Shown: piece by piece, positions 33,171 to 44,255 of the stretch
Numbering within the stretch: the first letter of the stretch is position 1
Layout of the letters: each line of letters opens with the position of its first letter
NCBI GenBank assembly: GCA_947462335.1
Contig: OX381720.1
Location: forward strand, 42,019,152-42,083,151
DNA length: 64,000 bases
Direction: 5' to 3'
From: Harmothoe impar
Lineage: Eukaryota; Annelida; Polychaeta; Phyllodocida; Polynoidae
Made by a program: the position numbers and the translations under genes
The notes under the pieces: generated by a model
Databases searched by the model: none
The model's input: only the letters and a program-made list of their open reading frames with translations
What the model was told of the DNA's origin: nothing

Positions 33171-34886
33171 TTATGAATCAAGTAAATCGTTCAGCGTCTT
33201 GTTCAAGACTTCTTCATCATCTGCAGGCTCGGCACTTGTCTTGTCTTTTTCTTCCCCTAGTTCTTCTATCATCTTTAGGGCCATCACGTCATCGTCATCA
33301 CCAGAGACATCACCATCATCATCACCGTCATCACCATCATCATCATCATCTGCATCAGATTCAGGGTCACTATTTTCTTTAGAGTTCTTTTTGGCTTCTG
33401 CTGCGTCCATTAACTCCCTGAGCAGTTTTGATCTTTCGGGGTCATCAGGTATCACCACTGGTGGCTTGTTGGCGGTTGGTGGTGTGGGCAGGATTGCAGG
33501 ATCTTCAGGTTGTTCAGTCACTTGGTTCGCTGCTGGCACTGGAGGGGTATCTGGAGCAGCTGGTTTCGCTGCTTTAGCGGCCAACTCGTCTCTGACTTTT
33601 TCTAGGAGTCTACCCAGCATATTACCACCTTTGAGCTGGTCAAAGCTGAGAGAGGCTACATTTCCCATGTGTCGCCCTACACCATAAACTGGATTGTATG
33701 TACACTCATATAAGTGTTTGCCCTTTGTTCTAGTTAGGGTAGTTGCTCTGCTCTCGTCACTGAATTTAATTGTTAGTAGGTCGTGTACCAGCTTGGTTGC
33801 ACCTTTATTCCAGTTCTTGTGGAGTGACAGACCCTTGGCGAGGTTCATGATTTCATACGGGTCGTTTTCTGCTAGAATCATTCCGGCAGTCTTCTTGTCT
33901 CCGCTACTGAGTGCCTTTTGGTGTTGTAGGGCCTGCTCTAGCGAGTTGTACTTCTCACCTTTGTAATTCAGTTCACAGGGGTAGAGGTTTGAGAAGACTG
34001 AGTGCTCTGATTTAAAAGCTATGCCATCCTTGGTCTTTATCATCGCTGCTGCTTTTAACGTGAGACCATATGGTAGGGATGCAATGTCTTTGTGTGCATA
34101 TGTAGTTTTATCGATTATGAGTGCTCTCTGTCTTAACTTGATGTCTTTCACCTTCCATCTCTTGGCCAAATGGTATATTGACCTCAACTCGACAAATTCT
34201 TTCATCTCCCTTTTTGATAGCTCGTCCTGAAGGGACACTCCTTCCCAGGCAGTTAAGCCTTGCAGATTACTAACTTTTCTGTAGATGTCACCTTTTATGC
34301 CCCTATGGGCAAGCTTGAAGACAATGGTTCTGGGGCGATCCTTGTCAGGATCGAATTTCCCGAGCCTATAGATTGAGTCCACACGTTCATTCCCATACGA
34401 TAGGTTGAGGTCCTGAAACAGGCAATCGCATACCTTTCTTAAATCTTCTCGGGGATTCTCAGGGAAGCCATTTAGTAACAGCGTCTTCCTTCGGTCGTCT
34501 TCCTCGAATTTTGCTACTCGATCCATCAACTTCCCAGCCATATTGCCAGTAGCGTGTATCGATTCAGACACTGTTGAGACTTCTTGACGTAGAGCTGTCA
34601 CTGATGTTTTTACCTTGTTGACGCTCTTATTTGCACTGTCAAGGCGGTTTGTCAATGCCTCTATTAAGAGAAGTGAACTGTTGGCTACGGTGTCCGCCAC
34701 ACCGATCGCTGTTTTATTTGTACTCACATTGTTATTAATGGTAGATATGGAGATCTCCGTGTCATCTTGGCTTTTTTCTAGCTCGATCACCCTCTTCTCA
34801 AGGGTTAGGACTGCCTCCGCAAGTTCTTTTGTTGTGACCTTGCCCGTTAATTTGAGTTTGGTACGCCCCTTCTTCGGTGTCGCCAT
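33171..34886 (-). CDS. LINE ORF1: coiled coil, RRM-like region and NADAR domain
   Basis: 571 codons from a true ATG (MATPKKGRTKLKLTG). Residues ~25-140 form a coiled coil. Residues ~145-270 (LLLNGFPENPREDLRKV, DSIYRLGK, RPRTIVFKL) resemble the RRM-like core of L1-type ORF1 proteins, which bind the element RNA in cytoplasmic particles. Residues ~290-440 match NADAR (YbiA/RibX-like, ADP-ribose-linked N-glycosidase fold): FSNLYPCELNYKGEKYNSLE, QALQHQKAL, HLYECTYNPVYGVG and GGNMLGRLLEKVR. The conserved Glu and the GxN-LG-LL-VR end are kept; the usual WG before the second Gly is YG. A Pro/Ala linker and a strongly acidic Asp tail (~515-545) follow. No zinc knuckle is seen. ORF2 lies downstream on the same strand. 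Confidence 0.85.
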   Translation of the reverse strand: MATPKKGRTKLKLTGKVTTKELAEAVLTLEKRVIELEKSQDDTEISISTINNNVSTNKTAIGVADTVANSSLLLIEALTNRLDSANKSVNKVKTSVTALRQEVSTVSESIHATGNMAGKLMDRVAKFEEDDRRKTLLLNGFPENPREDLRKVCDCLFQDLNLSYGNERVDSIYRLGKFDPDKDRPRTIVFKLAHRGIKGDIYRKVSNLQGLTAWEGVSLQDELSKREMKEFVELRSIYHLAKRWKVKDIKLRQRALIIDKTTYAHKDIASLPYGLTLKAAAMIKTKDGIAFKSEHSVFSNLYPCELNYKGEKYNSLEQALQHQKALSSGDKKTAGMILAENDPYEIMNLAKGLSLHKNWNKGATKLVHDLLTIKFSDESRATTLTRTKGKHLYECTYNPVYGVGRHMGNVASLSFDQLKGGNMLGRLLEKVRDELAAKAAKPAAPDTPPVPAANQVTEQPEDPAILPTPPTANKPPVVIPDDPERSKLLRELMDAAEAKKNSKENSDPESDADDDDDGDDGDDDGDVSGDDDDVMALKMIEELGEEKDKTSAEPADDEEVLNKTLNDLLDS

Positions 34887-35179
34887 GTTGACGGTGCGCT
34901 GTCAGACCTCTGTCAAGTGTAAACACGTATGCCCACGAGCTGCGGCTGTCGCTGTCACAACCCCTGTCGGTACCGTCCACCCGGCTCCCCTCGATATCTT
35001 CAAAATGGCAGGATACTATTGAAGTTATTCTGCTGTAGGCGGGTCAGTGTTGGTTTATATTCGTCTCTGGCCAGTTTAAAGAACTTTCACATGGCTAAAC
35101 CAACTTAAAATCCAGAAAATGTCGGAGCCTCTCCGCGTCCCCGTCCTAGTCGCGCAGCGCCATCTTGCAGAGTATATAT

Positions 35180-36090
35180 TGGAAGAACGTTTGTAACACA
35201 TGTTCTGCATTAAATCTTTACAATATGTCACCCCCCTTAATTACTTTAACAAGACCACCTGCCTATTTTAAATGTGGGCTGCATACTAGATAATGATAGC
35301 CTTGATGGCCCTCCTCTAAACTGGTGTCTACACAAAGGAAGGGGAACAATGGAATCACCCTTTTTGCTGAGATGATATGCAGCACAGCTGCGTTCGCTTT
35401 GTGTTTTGATAATAGAAAGGACAATGAAATAAAAGGCTATTATCATAGGACATAATGATGCTGTTGCTGCACAGAATAGGATCAGAAATAAATAACTGTC
35501 CATTATCAGGAATCTCTTCCTGGTATAACACTGTGTGTGCATTGTCGACTGGTGGAGAACCTGTTAATCCCCAAGCATCAACAAAATGATATAAGATAGT
35601 CAACATCCTGACTAGATCGAGATGTCCAAATGCAGAAATGGTTCATGCGTTCCATGCAAGGTAAGATGTTAAACTAACCCTCTAGGAATGGACAGAATGT
35701 AGCACCAGATGGTATCTCACCAGCACAACATTGGTCCATTATGCCAACCCTGCAAGATTATGATAGGATTAACCCTATAGCTTTGATATATAATGCATGA
35801 AGTAATATGATGTGAAGGCTTACATCGAAATATCATATTCATTACCATTATTACATGCCCCTACTTGAGTCTTCCATATGGCTTTACCAAACAAGCAGAG
35901 GAACTAACATTGGACAACCTTGACTGAGAATAGGCGCTTTTTTCCAGTATGATGTATACATCATACTCGTATATAGGACTGAAATATCTGATTGATTTAA
36001 CTGACACATTGGTAAATTGATAAAAAAAATGATTTCAACATTCTTAAGTTCCTCACCAAGATTTAGGATTGTCAGCCACGAATTCGATTT
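35180..36090. other. Intergenic or SLC6 5' region, no exon seen
   Basis: AT-rich DNA with no recognisable start exon for the SLC6 gene. Confidence 0.5.
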
Positions 36091-36098
36091 AATTGCAG

Positions 36099-36240
36099 GC
36101 ACCCAAAAAAGGCAAAGATGATAACACAGTCAGGGGAAACTGGTCAAGTCAAATTGAATTCCTTCTCTCCCTCATTGGCTACACTATAGGGTTTGGCAAT
36201 GTGTGGCGTTTTCCATACCTTTGCTATAGAAACGGGGGAG
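36099..36240 (+). CDS. SLC6 exon with TM1
   Basis: Acceptor AATTGCAG, donor GGAG/GTAGGT. Encodes [20 protein letters not shown] and TM1, including the Na+ site region [11 protein letters not shown]. Confidence 0.92.
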
Positions 36241-39200
36241 GTAGGTTCGTCTATTGTATGGTACAACAGATATGACATGCTTGATTCACTGAATTAAGAA
36301 AAGCTAAATTTTGATAGTCAACACAATGCGCTTCGGATTTAACCATAATGATTGAGCTGTAGTTTCACAGAGAGAAGAAGTAGTAAACTCTCAAATGGTG
36401 GTCTAGCCCCGATCACTAAGGTAACTCTCCCCACAACTCTAAAGCGACTCCCAATCATTAGGGATTCTTAGAATAGGAGTCATTCTCCCTGTCGGACCGA
36501 CTTGTACTGGTCACGTGACTACGTGCCGGAATCCACACTCAATGTAACCTGTACCTCAGTAAATCACTGCAAATATCATTTTATACTCATTTTTCTCCGG
36601 GAAAATGATAAAATATGTTACAAATATCCCACCCGGATATTTATAGACCAGATATTTCATTGGATTGCTGGTATTTACTTAGATATGATACGATTTCTAC
36701 CATCATATACCCTGCCGAAAGTGGCCGCCAACTCTATATAGCTGAAGTACTAGAAATCTGACTAAAACTCAGATTTCTCAAAATGTTCAAAAGCTAGGGA
36801 TCTATGGCTGACATATATGCATGTTCATATCGTCCTTGCCACTCGGTTAAAATATCTAAGGTATCTAGGGGGTATAAGGCCCTAAATCAGGGCCCCAAAG
36901 GTTGAATACACAGGCACAGGGTGCCAGTTACTATGCTTCAGTATAGGGGAAAAAAAGCACCTAGTTGCATTGTTGGCAGCAAGATCCGGGCCACTCGCGC
37001 TCGCGCAAGTGGCGCCCCCTACGTCCGGTCGGCCATTGCTGACAGTAAGAATTATAGAGTTTATAATATTTTAGAGTTCTGCTGATGTTAAGGAGTCACA
37101 TTAGAGTCCTGGGGAGAGTTACCTCAGTGATCAAGTCGGGAGTCACAGTGATTCTACTTCAATTCCCTGTGTATGAGTTCATGTGAAATTAACTATGCTC
37201 TGATACTTATCATTATCAAATGAAGGCCTACCTACATGATGCAAACCTTTGTTATTTAGACAAAATGAAAGTAATATAGTACGCAATATCCATAAGTTCC
37301 AACTTCTCACATTCCTGCTCTGTAATCCCATCACTAGGTGTCTTCCTCATCCCATATCTCCTGACCTTGGCCTTTGCTGGTACCCCTCTATTCTTCCTAG
37401 AGGTTGCCATTGGGCAGTATGCCTCCCTTGGACCTGTAGGTGTATGGAAGATGGTACCACTTTTCAAAGGTAAGGTGATCAAATTCTTTTTATTATTTTG
37501 GTGTTATGCTTTGTTGTTAACTCAGATTATAATGTACCCAGTGGGCACAAAATCCAGTTCAAAGTTGAATCAATGTTGAATCAATATCCAGTGTCCACTG
37601 GGTTCTAGCCCTTGTATACATAACCAACATTCTTACATAATGAGTGAATTAGTTGTATACCAATAATGAATAGTGCAAGATAATTTCTATGGATCTGTGT
37701 ATTACTAAAGTATCCTCCCAACGATCCTATCAGTCACAGGAAAGAGCCGATCAATCTCTTTGTCAAAGGTAGGTACGGTTTGTATCACATTTTATTTTTG
37801 TTTTAACACTCCACTCAATCAACAGTACAATCAATCTATCTCCAATTTCGTGTTATCCTTCAGGTTTGGGTATTGCAGCTGTGAGTGTTACAGGCATTAT
37901 GAATGTTTACTACACAACTCTACTCACGTATACCATCTTCTACCTGTTTGCCTCTATGACCAGTGAGCTACCCTGGGCCACCTGTGGAAACCCTTGGAAC
38001 ACGCCAGCTTGTAGTCTAGTAGTGGGCGAACAATGTAAGCATGTCAGGGGCGGACACAGGCATTTAAAAAAAGATGGAGGTCCACTAATAATCAAATTAC
38101 TGCAATGTGTCACAACTTTTCCAAAGATTTTCCAAAGGGAGGGGGGTATGGAAACAACATCCCCTGGGATCCCCCTTAAGGATTAAAGACAAAGATAGTT
38201 TGCCCATGAGGATCCACCAAAAAATCAAGAATATTTATAAGATTCTTCTGACTTCTTTTTACAGTTAATGTAACTGCAGTTAGTTTAACTGCATCAGAGA
38301 ACATCAGTGTCATCTTTAACCAGACTCTGACAACAGTGATGCCAGCATTCAGGGACAACTTTACAGCACTCAACACCATTATGTCTGTTCGGCTAGCAAC
38401 CCCAGCAGAGGAATATTTTGAGTAAGATTTGCACAAGTTATCCCTTTTGATGTTTTCATGGAATTATGCAACATAGGTAACAATATGGGGCACAACATGA
38501 AGTGACCTCCATGGCCAACAGTTCCTACACAATAAGTGTTCTTCATCCACTTGATTTGAATATTACATTTGACATGTCCTCCTCCTGCAGGCGGTATGTT
38601 CTGGAGTTGTCTCCGGGCATTGATCAGCTCGACTCCTTCCGGTGGCAGCTGATTCTGTGCAACATCTTGGCATGGGTCATCGGTTACCTGTGTCTCATGA
38701 AGGGGATTAAATCTGTTGGAAAGGTATATTCATGTGAACATCCATCAAAGATAATATTTGTGGTCAGCCATACATTTTAATCATATATTTTGGACATTGA
38801 GCAAGAGTTGCTTAGCTCTGCTCGAATGCATGGCATCGTCTATTTTCACATATCATATTGAAATTGTAGTTTTAGGCATATTGTTATTAATGAATTACTA
38901 ATTTATTTAGCAAAGAAAAGTGATCACGTATTTTGCACATGCTTGATACATTTGCTAAAGATAATATATAAAGCGGTCATTAAAATCGTTTTTCAGGTAG
39001 TTTATGTTACAGCCACCCTGCCCTACATTGTGTTGTTTATTCTGCTGATTCGTGGCCTCACATTACCCGGTGCAGTTGAGGGCCTCCAATACTATCTGGT
39101 ACCAGACTGGAAGAGGCTCTTTGAAGTAAAGGTATGAATGAGTTATAAATCATTTCTTAGATGATTGCCAGTGAAGGGTCAAATATAGATGCATCTATAG

Positions 39201-40081
39201 GAAAACCGTTTAGATTTTAGGTGGTCCTATTTATTACTCTTACTATTAGTTCTATTACAAATGACATTATTTTGTTAAGACCATCGTGCTGAGTGTTGGT
39301 AGACCTTTGGTACATTAATAGGTAAACCTCCCATTTGCCTCCTAATTGTTAAACCTTAAATTAGTATTCAAATACACTGACATGACCACACCAGTGTGCC
39401 GTACTACCCACAGCAATACCGAAACATCCCTGTGTTAGAATAGTGGCACTATATCAACAACACTTTTACTGCAGGAGCCCTCTCACAACATTGATATAGG
39501 TAGCATCTTTAATTTGACTCTAACATTTCTGAGAAATGAATGTTATCATATGTTGCAGGTTTGGGGCGATGCAGCAGCCCAGATCTTCTTCTCCCTTGGC
39601 CCAGCATTGGGAGGGCTAATAGCCTTTTCATCCTACAACAAATTCCACAATAACTGTCACAGGTATATTGACCCCTCACCAACATACATGCATGGCAGAT
39701 TATCAATTCAATCCTTCTGATGTACTTCTGAGGATACAGTCCAAACGATTTCTACATTAAATTCAGGTCCAAATAGTGATTTCAAGTAAGTAACTCGTCA
39801 GAGCTGCCAAGTTCATGCCAAGTTCACCAGGCCAGATTAATTCACTCCCAAAAGGCACTGTGCAGCAGTTAAAGGCTGACAATTAAGCACTATAATATTT
39901 TGAATATAAGGCCAGGAAGTGTGTCTCTAGTACAAAGGTGTTTATTTTCTCTTCAGAGATGCCATAATAGTTTCCCTGATGGGTTGTGGTACCTCAATCT
40001 TTGCTGGTTCCGTCATCTTTTCTATTATTGGATTCTTGGCCCATGATCTCCAAGTGGGAGTTGGAGAAGTGATGAAATCAG
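36099..40081 (+). CDS. SLC6 family sodium-coupled neurotransmitter/amino-acid transporter, 5' and 3' incomplete
   Basis: Eight exons: 36099-36240, 37338-37469, 37864-38034, 38265-38421, 38591-38723, 38997-39131, 39559-39662 and 39957-40081. All have AG/GT borders and keep one reading phase. They encode TM1 ([20 protein letters not shown]), TM2 ([15 protein letters not shown]), TM3, a large extracellular loop with four N-glycosylation sites, TM4, TM5, TM6 ([20 protein letters not shown]) and TM7. The signatures place it in the plasma-membrane LeuT-fold Na+/Cl- symporters. [17 protein letters not shown] and the TM6 end resemble glycine/ATB0,+-type members (SLC6A5/A9/A14-like); substrate is not assigned. 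The cytosolic N-terminus before residue ~10 of exon 1 and everything after TM7 were not found. The last codon is split, so a following exon is expected. The gene is either truncated or has its 3' exons beyond the repeats. Confidence 0.92.
36395..37150. repeat. Inverted-repeat pair inside the first SLC6 intron
   Basis: GATCACTAAGGTAACTCTCC near 36411 matches the complement of 37100-37140 (TGATCACTGAGGTAACTCTC), with matching CTCTAAnGnGACTCC next to it. The ends enclose about 0.6 kb. Probably a MITE-like element. Confidence 0.5.
37338..37469 (+). CDS. SLC6 exon with TM2
   Basis: Acceptor ATCACTAG, donor AAAG/GTAAGG. Encodes [36 protein letters not shown] and KMVPLFKG, all strongly typical of SLC6. 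Confidence 0.93.
37540..37612. repeat. CCCAGTGGGCAC MITE fragment in SLC6 intron
   Basis: It starts ACCCAGTGGGCACAAAATCC and ends with the near-complement GTGTCCACTGGGTT, with GTTGAATCAATGTTGAATCA between. Relatives at 40213-40410 and 56898-56975. Confidence 0.65.
37864..38034 (+). CDS. SLC6 exon with TM3 and start of loop 2
   Basis: Acceptor ATCCTTCAG, donor CAAT/GTAAGC. Encodes TM3 ([20 protein letters not shown]) and [16 protein letters not shown] with the loop-2 cysteines. Confidence 0.93.
38265..38421 (+). CDS. SLC6 exon, large extracellular loop
   Basis: Acceptor TTTTACAG, donor TTGA/GTAAGA. Encodes four N-glycosylation sequons (NVT, NIS, NQT, NFT) and ends TPAEEYFE. Confidence 0.88.
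38591..38723 (+). CDS. SLC6 exon with TM4
   Basis: Acceptor TCCTGCAG, donor AAAG/GTATAT. Encodes [20 protein letters not shown], then TM4 and [10 protein letters not shown]. Confidence 0.92.
38997..39131 (+). CDS. SLC6 exon with TM5
   Basis: Acceptor TTTTTCAG, donor AAAG/GTATGA. Encodes [20 protein letters not shown] and [18 protein letters not shown], matching the TM5-loop 3 signature. Confidence 0.93.
39559..39662 (+). CDS. SLC6 exon with TM6
   Basis: Acceptor GTTGCAG, donor ACAG/GTATAT. Encodes [20 protein letters not shown] and [12 protein letters not shown], the unwound TM6 signature. Confidence 0.93.
39957..40081 (+). CDS. SLC6 exon with TM7 (last found)
   Basis: Acceptor TCTCTTCAG, donor CAG/GTAGGT. 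Encodes [20 protein letters not shown], then [17 protein letters not shown]. The phase requires another exon, which I could not find. Confidence 0.92.
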
Positions 40082-40212
40082 GTAGGTTTGCTCAGCTTCG
40101 TGAGTAAGTAGGTACCATGGGAAGGTGTGCAACCAAAATTAATGTCAACGGTCATCATAGTGTTGTACAACCGTGATGTGTATCAAGCAACGTGATGTGT
40201 GGTACTACACAT

Positions 40213-40410
40213 CACCCAGTGGGCACAAAACCTTGATTCAACGTTGACAACTGGTTGATAGGGTTACAGGGTAGATCAACATGTTTTCAACATTGATGCA
40301 ATGTTACTATTTCAACATTGTCAACCAACACCTGTTTCAACATTGATGCAATGTTTGGATATCAACCTTGAATCAACCATGTGTTTCCCGCCTTTCCCAC
40401 TAGGTGCCTC
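40213..40410. mobile_element. CCCAGTGGGCAC MITE, fuller copy
   Basis: It starts CACCCAGTGGGCACAAAACC, repeats CAACATTGATGCAATGTT inside, and ends near TTTCCCACTAGGTG, an approximate complement of the start. Confidence 0.65.
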
Positions 40411-40419
40411 CACAACCTA

Positions 40420-41190
40420 CTTCTTAGTAAATCTATCTACATGCTAGATCTATTTTCGCTAATTGTAGGCTCTTATTTTCTCCTCAATGTATACAATTGA
40501 TCAAAATCTCATTTATTTTCATTGACAACTATGGTGTGTGCATTTGGTTGACATTTGGAATTAAATGACAAGAATAAATGCAGTTTCAGTAAGACACCCT
40601 TTTTGTTGCCGAGAATAATAGATAAAGCCTCAGTCCTGACCAGGTTGGTTTGAAATGGATATGAATGCCTCTAAGTGTGATTACCAGAAGTTATTCATGT
40701 ACCCCTACCCTGGATGGTGCTAGAATTAGCATTTAATCTTGGGAAAATGGGAGGGGGATGTTGTAATGAAAATCTATAAATTGCAAGGTCGACCCCTCCC
40801 ATGGATTCTCACATGCCTGAACAACACGTTCTTGGTAGTATTTCTCACGTCTTGAACCACTTTGGAAATTCTGTCCTATATACGTCTAATGCAGTGAGAA
40901 TTCTCAAGTTGTATGCCAAGGCATGTGAGAATATCAGACTGCCGCTACCTAGTGTGTAAGTTTCGCATTAATATAATGTAGATCTACATACCCCACCTTG
41001 TGAACAAATGTGGAACTGTGCCGCACACTACATCGCATAAGGACCCGGTCTGCCGGCAGTATTTCACTGTAATGGGATTCCCTTATTTCTTCTGAACATG
41101 TGAACACGAATGAATATAAAAATAAATATAAATTGAATCGCATTGAACCCATTTTTTTCACGCCATCTACCTTTTGTCGTATCCTTGATG
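40420..41190. other. No gene seen downstream of last SLC6 exon
   Basis: AT-rich sequence. I looked for TM8-TM12 signatures on the plus strand and saw none. Confidence 0.45.
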
Positions 41191-41194
41191 GGCA

Positions 41195-41246
41195 GTCTCT
41201 GCTGGGAGAGTGCTATTGACCAATAGCCCACTCTCCTACCAGAGAC
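41195..41246. repeat. Imperfect hairpin
   Basis: GTCTCTGCTGGGAGAGTGCT followed by ATTG pairs with CAATAGCCCACTCTCCTACC followed by AGAGAC, with arms of about 24 bases. Confidence 0.75.
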
Positions 41247-41258
41247 GTGGTCCTATAG

Positions 41259-41380
41259 AAGTGCAGAATCTGCGGGGAGATTGGCTCTGCCGGACTGCCC
41301 TACTTCCTGTGGCGGGAACAACATAATGGGCACATCATGGAGTACGAATCTTCACTTCTGCATGAACTACAGCCTTCAAT
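41259..41380 (+). CDS. Orphan exon candidate with CxxC motif
   Basis: Between acceptor TCCTATAG and a strong donor (AAT/GTAAGTAC), one frame stays open for 40 codons: KCRICGEIGSAGLPYFLW, then REQHNGHIMEYESSLLHELQ. The CRICGE start looks like half of a zinc-binding unit. No partner exon was identified. It could be a 5' exon of the KDZ gene, a remnant of another mobile gene, or chance. Confidence 0.3.
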
Positions 41381-41829
41381 GTAAGTACATTTCACATCAT
41401 TGTATGAAATCTGCCCTCCTTTATATGCAGGAAATCTCCGGCATTCAGACAACATGCAAAAAGTTGCTATATAACTTGTATACCGGCATACTATCACTGA
41501 CTTCCCTATTGTCGTTCAAACTTGACAACTTTGAGTGTGACTGACTGACTTATGAAGCCTTCTTAGGTCTATACATGTACATGCCAACTCTCCTGCATTA
41601 CCCGGTTTTTGACCATAGTAATAGTTTAACTGATCTCCCAGTGTTATCCCTTTCACCCGATTTCAGGCTTTCCAGAGCTGAAAGAATTTTTCAGATATTC
41701 CTATTAAAACGAAAGTTATTGAATTATTCTCAGGACAGAACTTCAGAAGTCACCAGAATACAGTCATATTTCACGTATTTTGTTTCCAAAAAGGTCACAA
41801 CATTATATACTCGGCCAGTGATGGTCAGC

Positions 41830-42200
41830 TTGGGGGGGGGGGGGGCTATATAACTCTTTTCACAGGCCCCTCTCTCCTCATGAATGAAGGAAATCTTGGT
41901 CCTCCCCCCGCCCCCCCCCACCCAACTTACAAAGTTTGGTCGTTGCGGGGCCTCCTCAGGTTACCTGACAGGTGTCTGGGTCGGGAGCCCTCCTGACATT
42001 CGGCCCTGGGACAATAGGCCCTCAGTCTTTTGGCCAGTCTTTTGGCCCCCCTGACAATCTGCCCTATGAGATTAAGCCCCCATAGGCCATGCCCCTAACG
42101 TTTTTTTTAGGGGTATTCAAAGGGTGGGGGTCTTTTTTTTACCCTATTCTTAGGGGGGGGCTTATTTTTAGGGGGTATTCCTAAAAATGTCGCGGATTTA
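41830..42200. repeat. G-runs and GGCCCCCTGACA-type words
   Basis: G or C runs near 41830-41845, 41905-41920 and 42150-42160, with repeated CAGTCTTTTGGCC and CCCCTGACA words at 41990-42060. The wording matches 50370-50430, 52500-52640, 53440-53570 and 59175-59260. Confidence 0.5.
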
Positions 42201-42779
42201 GTCCATTGAAATGTCGCGAAATTGTTATTATGTCAATATTTTTAAATATATCAAAAACTTTCCTCAAGCTCCCAGGAAATTTCTCGTTGCATCACTTTTA
42301 ACACTCAGAATAACCCACTCTTTTGTCAGTCTTCAAAATAATGCCGGCCTCATGTAAGCACTGACGATACGAGAGCTTACAATTTATAAGCACTGCCACT
42401 GGGGCCCTTGAAAGTCAACGGTATGTAAGTCGAGAAACGGTGATTGAGTGTCTGAAGTTTGACTATTATCACTCACCAGCAAGTATCATGAGACGTTCAC
42501 ACTAAAACACCTTAAAAATGTATATATTGCAAGGTAGTAAATTGTAGGTAAAAAAGTGCCCAGCATTAAATGCATACAATTAGTATACACCAACATTGTT
42601 TTTGTAATAAAGTTGAAAACCATCCAGGGTGAGGAGGGAGGGTCCTTTTTTTCAACTTATTCCGAGGGGGGGGGCCTTTTTTTTCAACCTATTCCGAGGG
42701 GGGGGGGATAATTATTTTTGACGTATTCGATTTGCCAAACGTTCACCCCCATCCCTGCCATAAAAAATGAATCCTCCCT

Positions 42780-43670
42780 AACGTCCAATCACTGTCCATG
42801 CTAACGTCAGATCATGTACCCCATATAACGTACGATCACTAGCCATACTAACGTCCGATCATCCACCTATATAACATCTGATCATCCACCTATATAACAT
42901 CTGATCATCCACCTATATATAAACGTCCGAACGTTTGGTCTATACTCAGATGTTTGAATGGACTATACTCGGGCGTTAGTATGACATGTACTCGGACGTT
43001 ATTATTATACCTAGCATATGATAGTCCTATCTCTTAACCATTGAAACTCATACGTCCACTTTAGTTGCATATTGGGTCACGTGACCAGTGATTGACCAAT
43101 CACAGCACAGCTAAGTTGAAGGCAATTCCTTTCCAAATGTCCTCGATTGCCGATTTATATCACGATTTTTGACAAATATGGAGCATATTTCTGTTGATTT
43201 AATTACGGGAAACTGTAGGTACTATATGCTGGCATGCATATATAACTTTACAGAGTGTAAATCGGTGCATAAATAGTTTTTTTTAGACCAAAATCTTCTC
43301 TGAAAGAGAGGCGGTAGGGAAAGAGCTGAACTACAGATCAAGCAATCGGCAATCGGCCCGATTTTTGCAGATATTTGCAAATTTATGGAATACTTTGCAT
43401 GATTTATAAGTTATGATCGGTATGACTATCATATACTAGGTATAATAAATCAAAAACACAACTCGTGAGCAAATCCCTGCATGCATGGCTACTTGTGGCA
43501 CTTATTAAGGGCCATGCGTAGGCATACGGCTGGGATATGCACACTGGTTATGTTTTTGCTTAGTATGATCTATGCTCGGATGTTAGTATGGTGTATGCTC
43601 GGATGTTAGTATGGTGTATGCTCGGACGTGAGTATGGTCATTGGTGTATGCTCAGATGTTAGGTAAATGA
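42780..43670. repeat. TAACGTCCGATCA tandem words and their inverted copies
   Basis: ACTAACGTCCGATCATCCAC repeats at 42780-42930. Complementary GTATGCTCGGATGTTAGTAT words repeat at 43565-43665. The two blocks could pair as a ~0.9-kb inverted repeat. Confidence 0.6.
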
Positions 43671-43949
43671 CCCACAGTCAGGGGGCTTTATAGTTAGGGT
43701 GCCATTCATCATGGGGCTGAAAGTCCGCTGGGCTAATTGACATGGGGCCAATATTCCTGAGGGCCAATTGTCATGAGGCCCTTTGTCTGCAGGGCCCCTG
43801 ATCCGTGTACCGACCTGACAAGGGTCAGATATATATAATAGGACAACTCCAGAACCAAATTCTATCAATGCAGATCCCAGCAGATCTCTGAATAAAGAAG
43901 AAACCTGGTAAACCCAAGTTCTACTGTTCATGTATGAACAGTCTATTTT

Positions 43950-44100
43950 AGGAAAAAAGTACCGGGTAACCCGACCGTACCAAGGACAACGGGGCCGAAC
44001 CTAATTTTATTTTGGACACTTTGGGAATTTCGATTTCTTTTTTTTTAAATTCAATTAATTTAAAAAGAATTATTTATCTTTTCTCTTCAGATCATAGTGA
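43950..44100. repeat. GGGTAACCCGACC element end, copy 1
   Basis: CCGGGTAACCCGACCG followed by GGGGCCGAACCTA matches the complement of 48020-48090. Confidence 0.5.
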
Positions 44101-44255
44101 GAATCAGAGAAAAACATAAAAGGAAATATTTGAAAATGGGGCGAGCATTTTCAATCGATAATTTCTGGAAATAAGCTGCGTGAAAGCCATTTGCCGACTC
44201 TTTTGGGGGTCTGGCCTAGGGGTACAGCTTATAGGATTTATTCTTCAATTTACAG

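Larger units (their letters stand above)
29225..35170 (-). mobile_element. Nearly complete CR1/L2-like LINE retrotransposon
   Basis: On the minus strand the order is a 5' leader (about 34887-35170), ORF1 (33171-34886), a spacer with short tandem repeats (about 32790-33110), ORF2 (29684-32542) and a 3' UTR down to about 29225. The 3' end carries TGTATTTCAAT/TGTATTTCATT near-repeats rather than a long poly(A), as in CR1-group elements. Outer ends are estimates, as no target duplication was identified. Both ORFs are long and open, so insertion was probably recent. It sits about 0.9 kb upstream of the first SLC6 exon, in opposite orientation. Confidence 0.85.

Noticed and set aside
33173..33687. 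Plus-strand frames rich in Ser/Pro or His opposite LINE ORF1
   Set aside because: Shadow of the acidic GAT/GAC tract of ORF1 on the minus strand.
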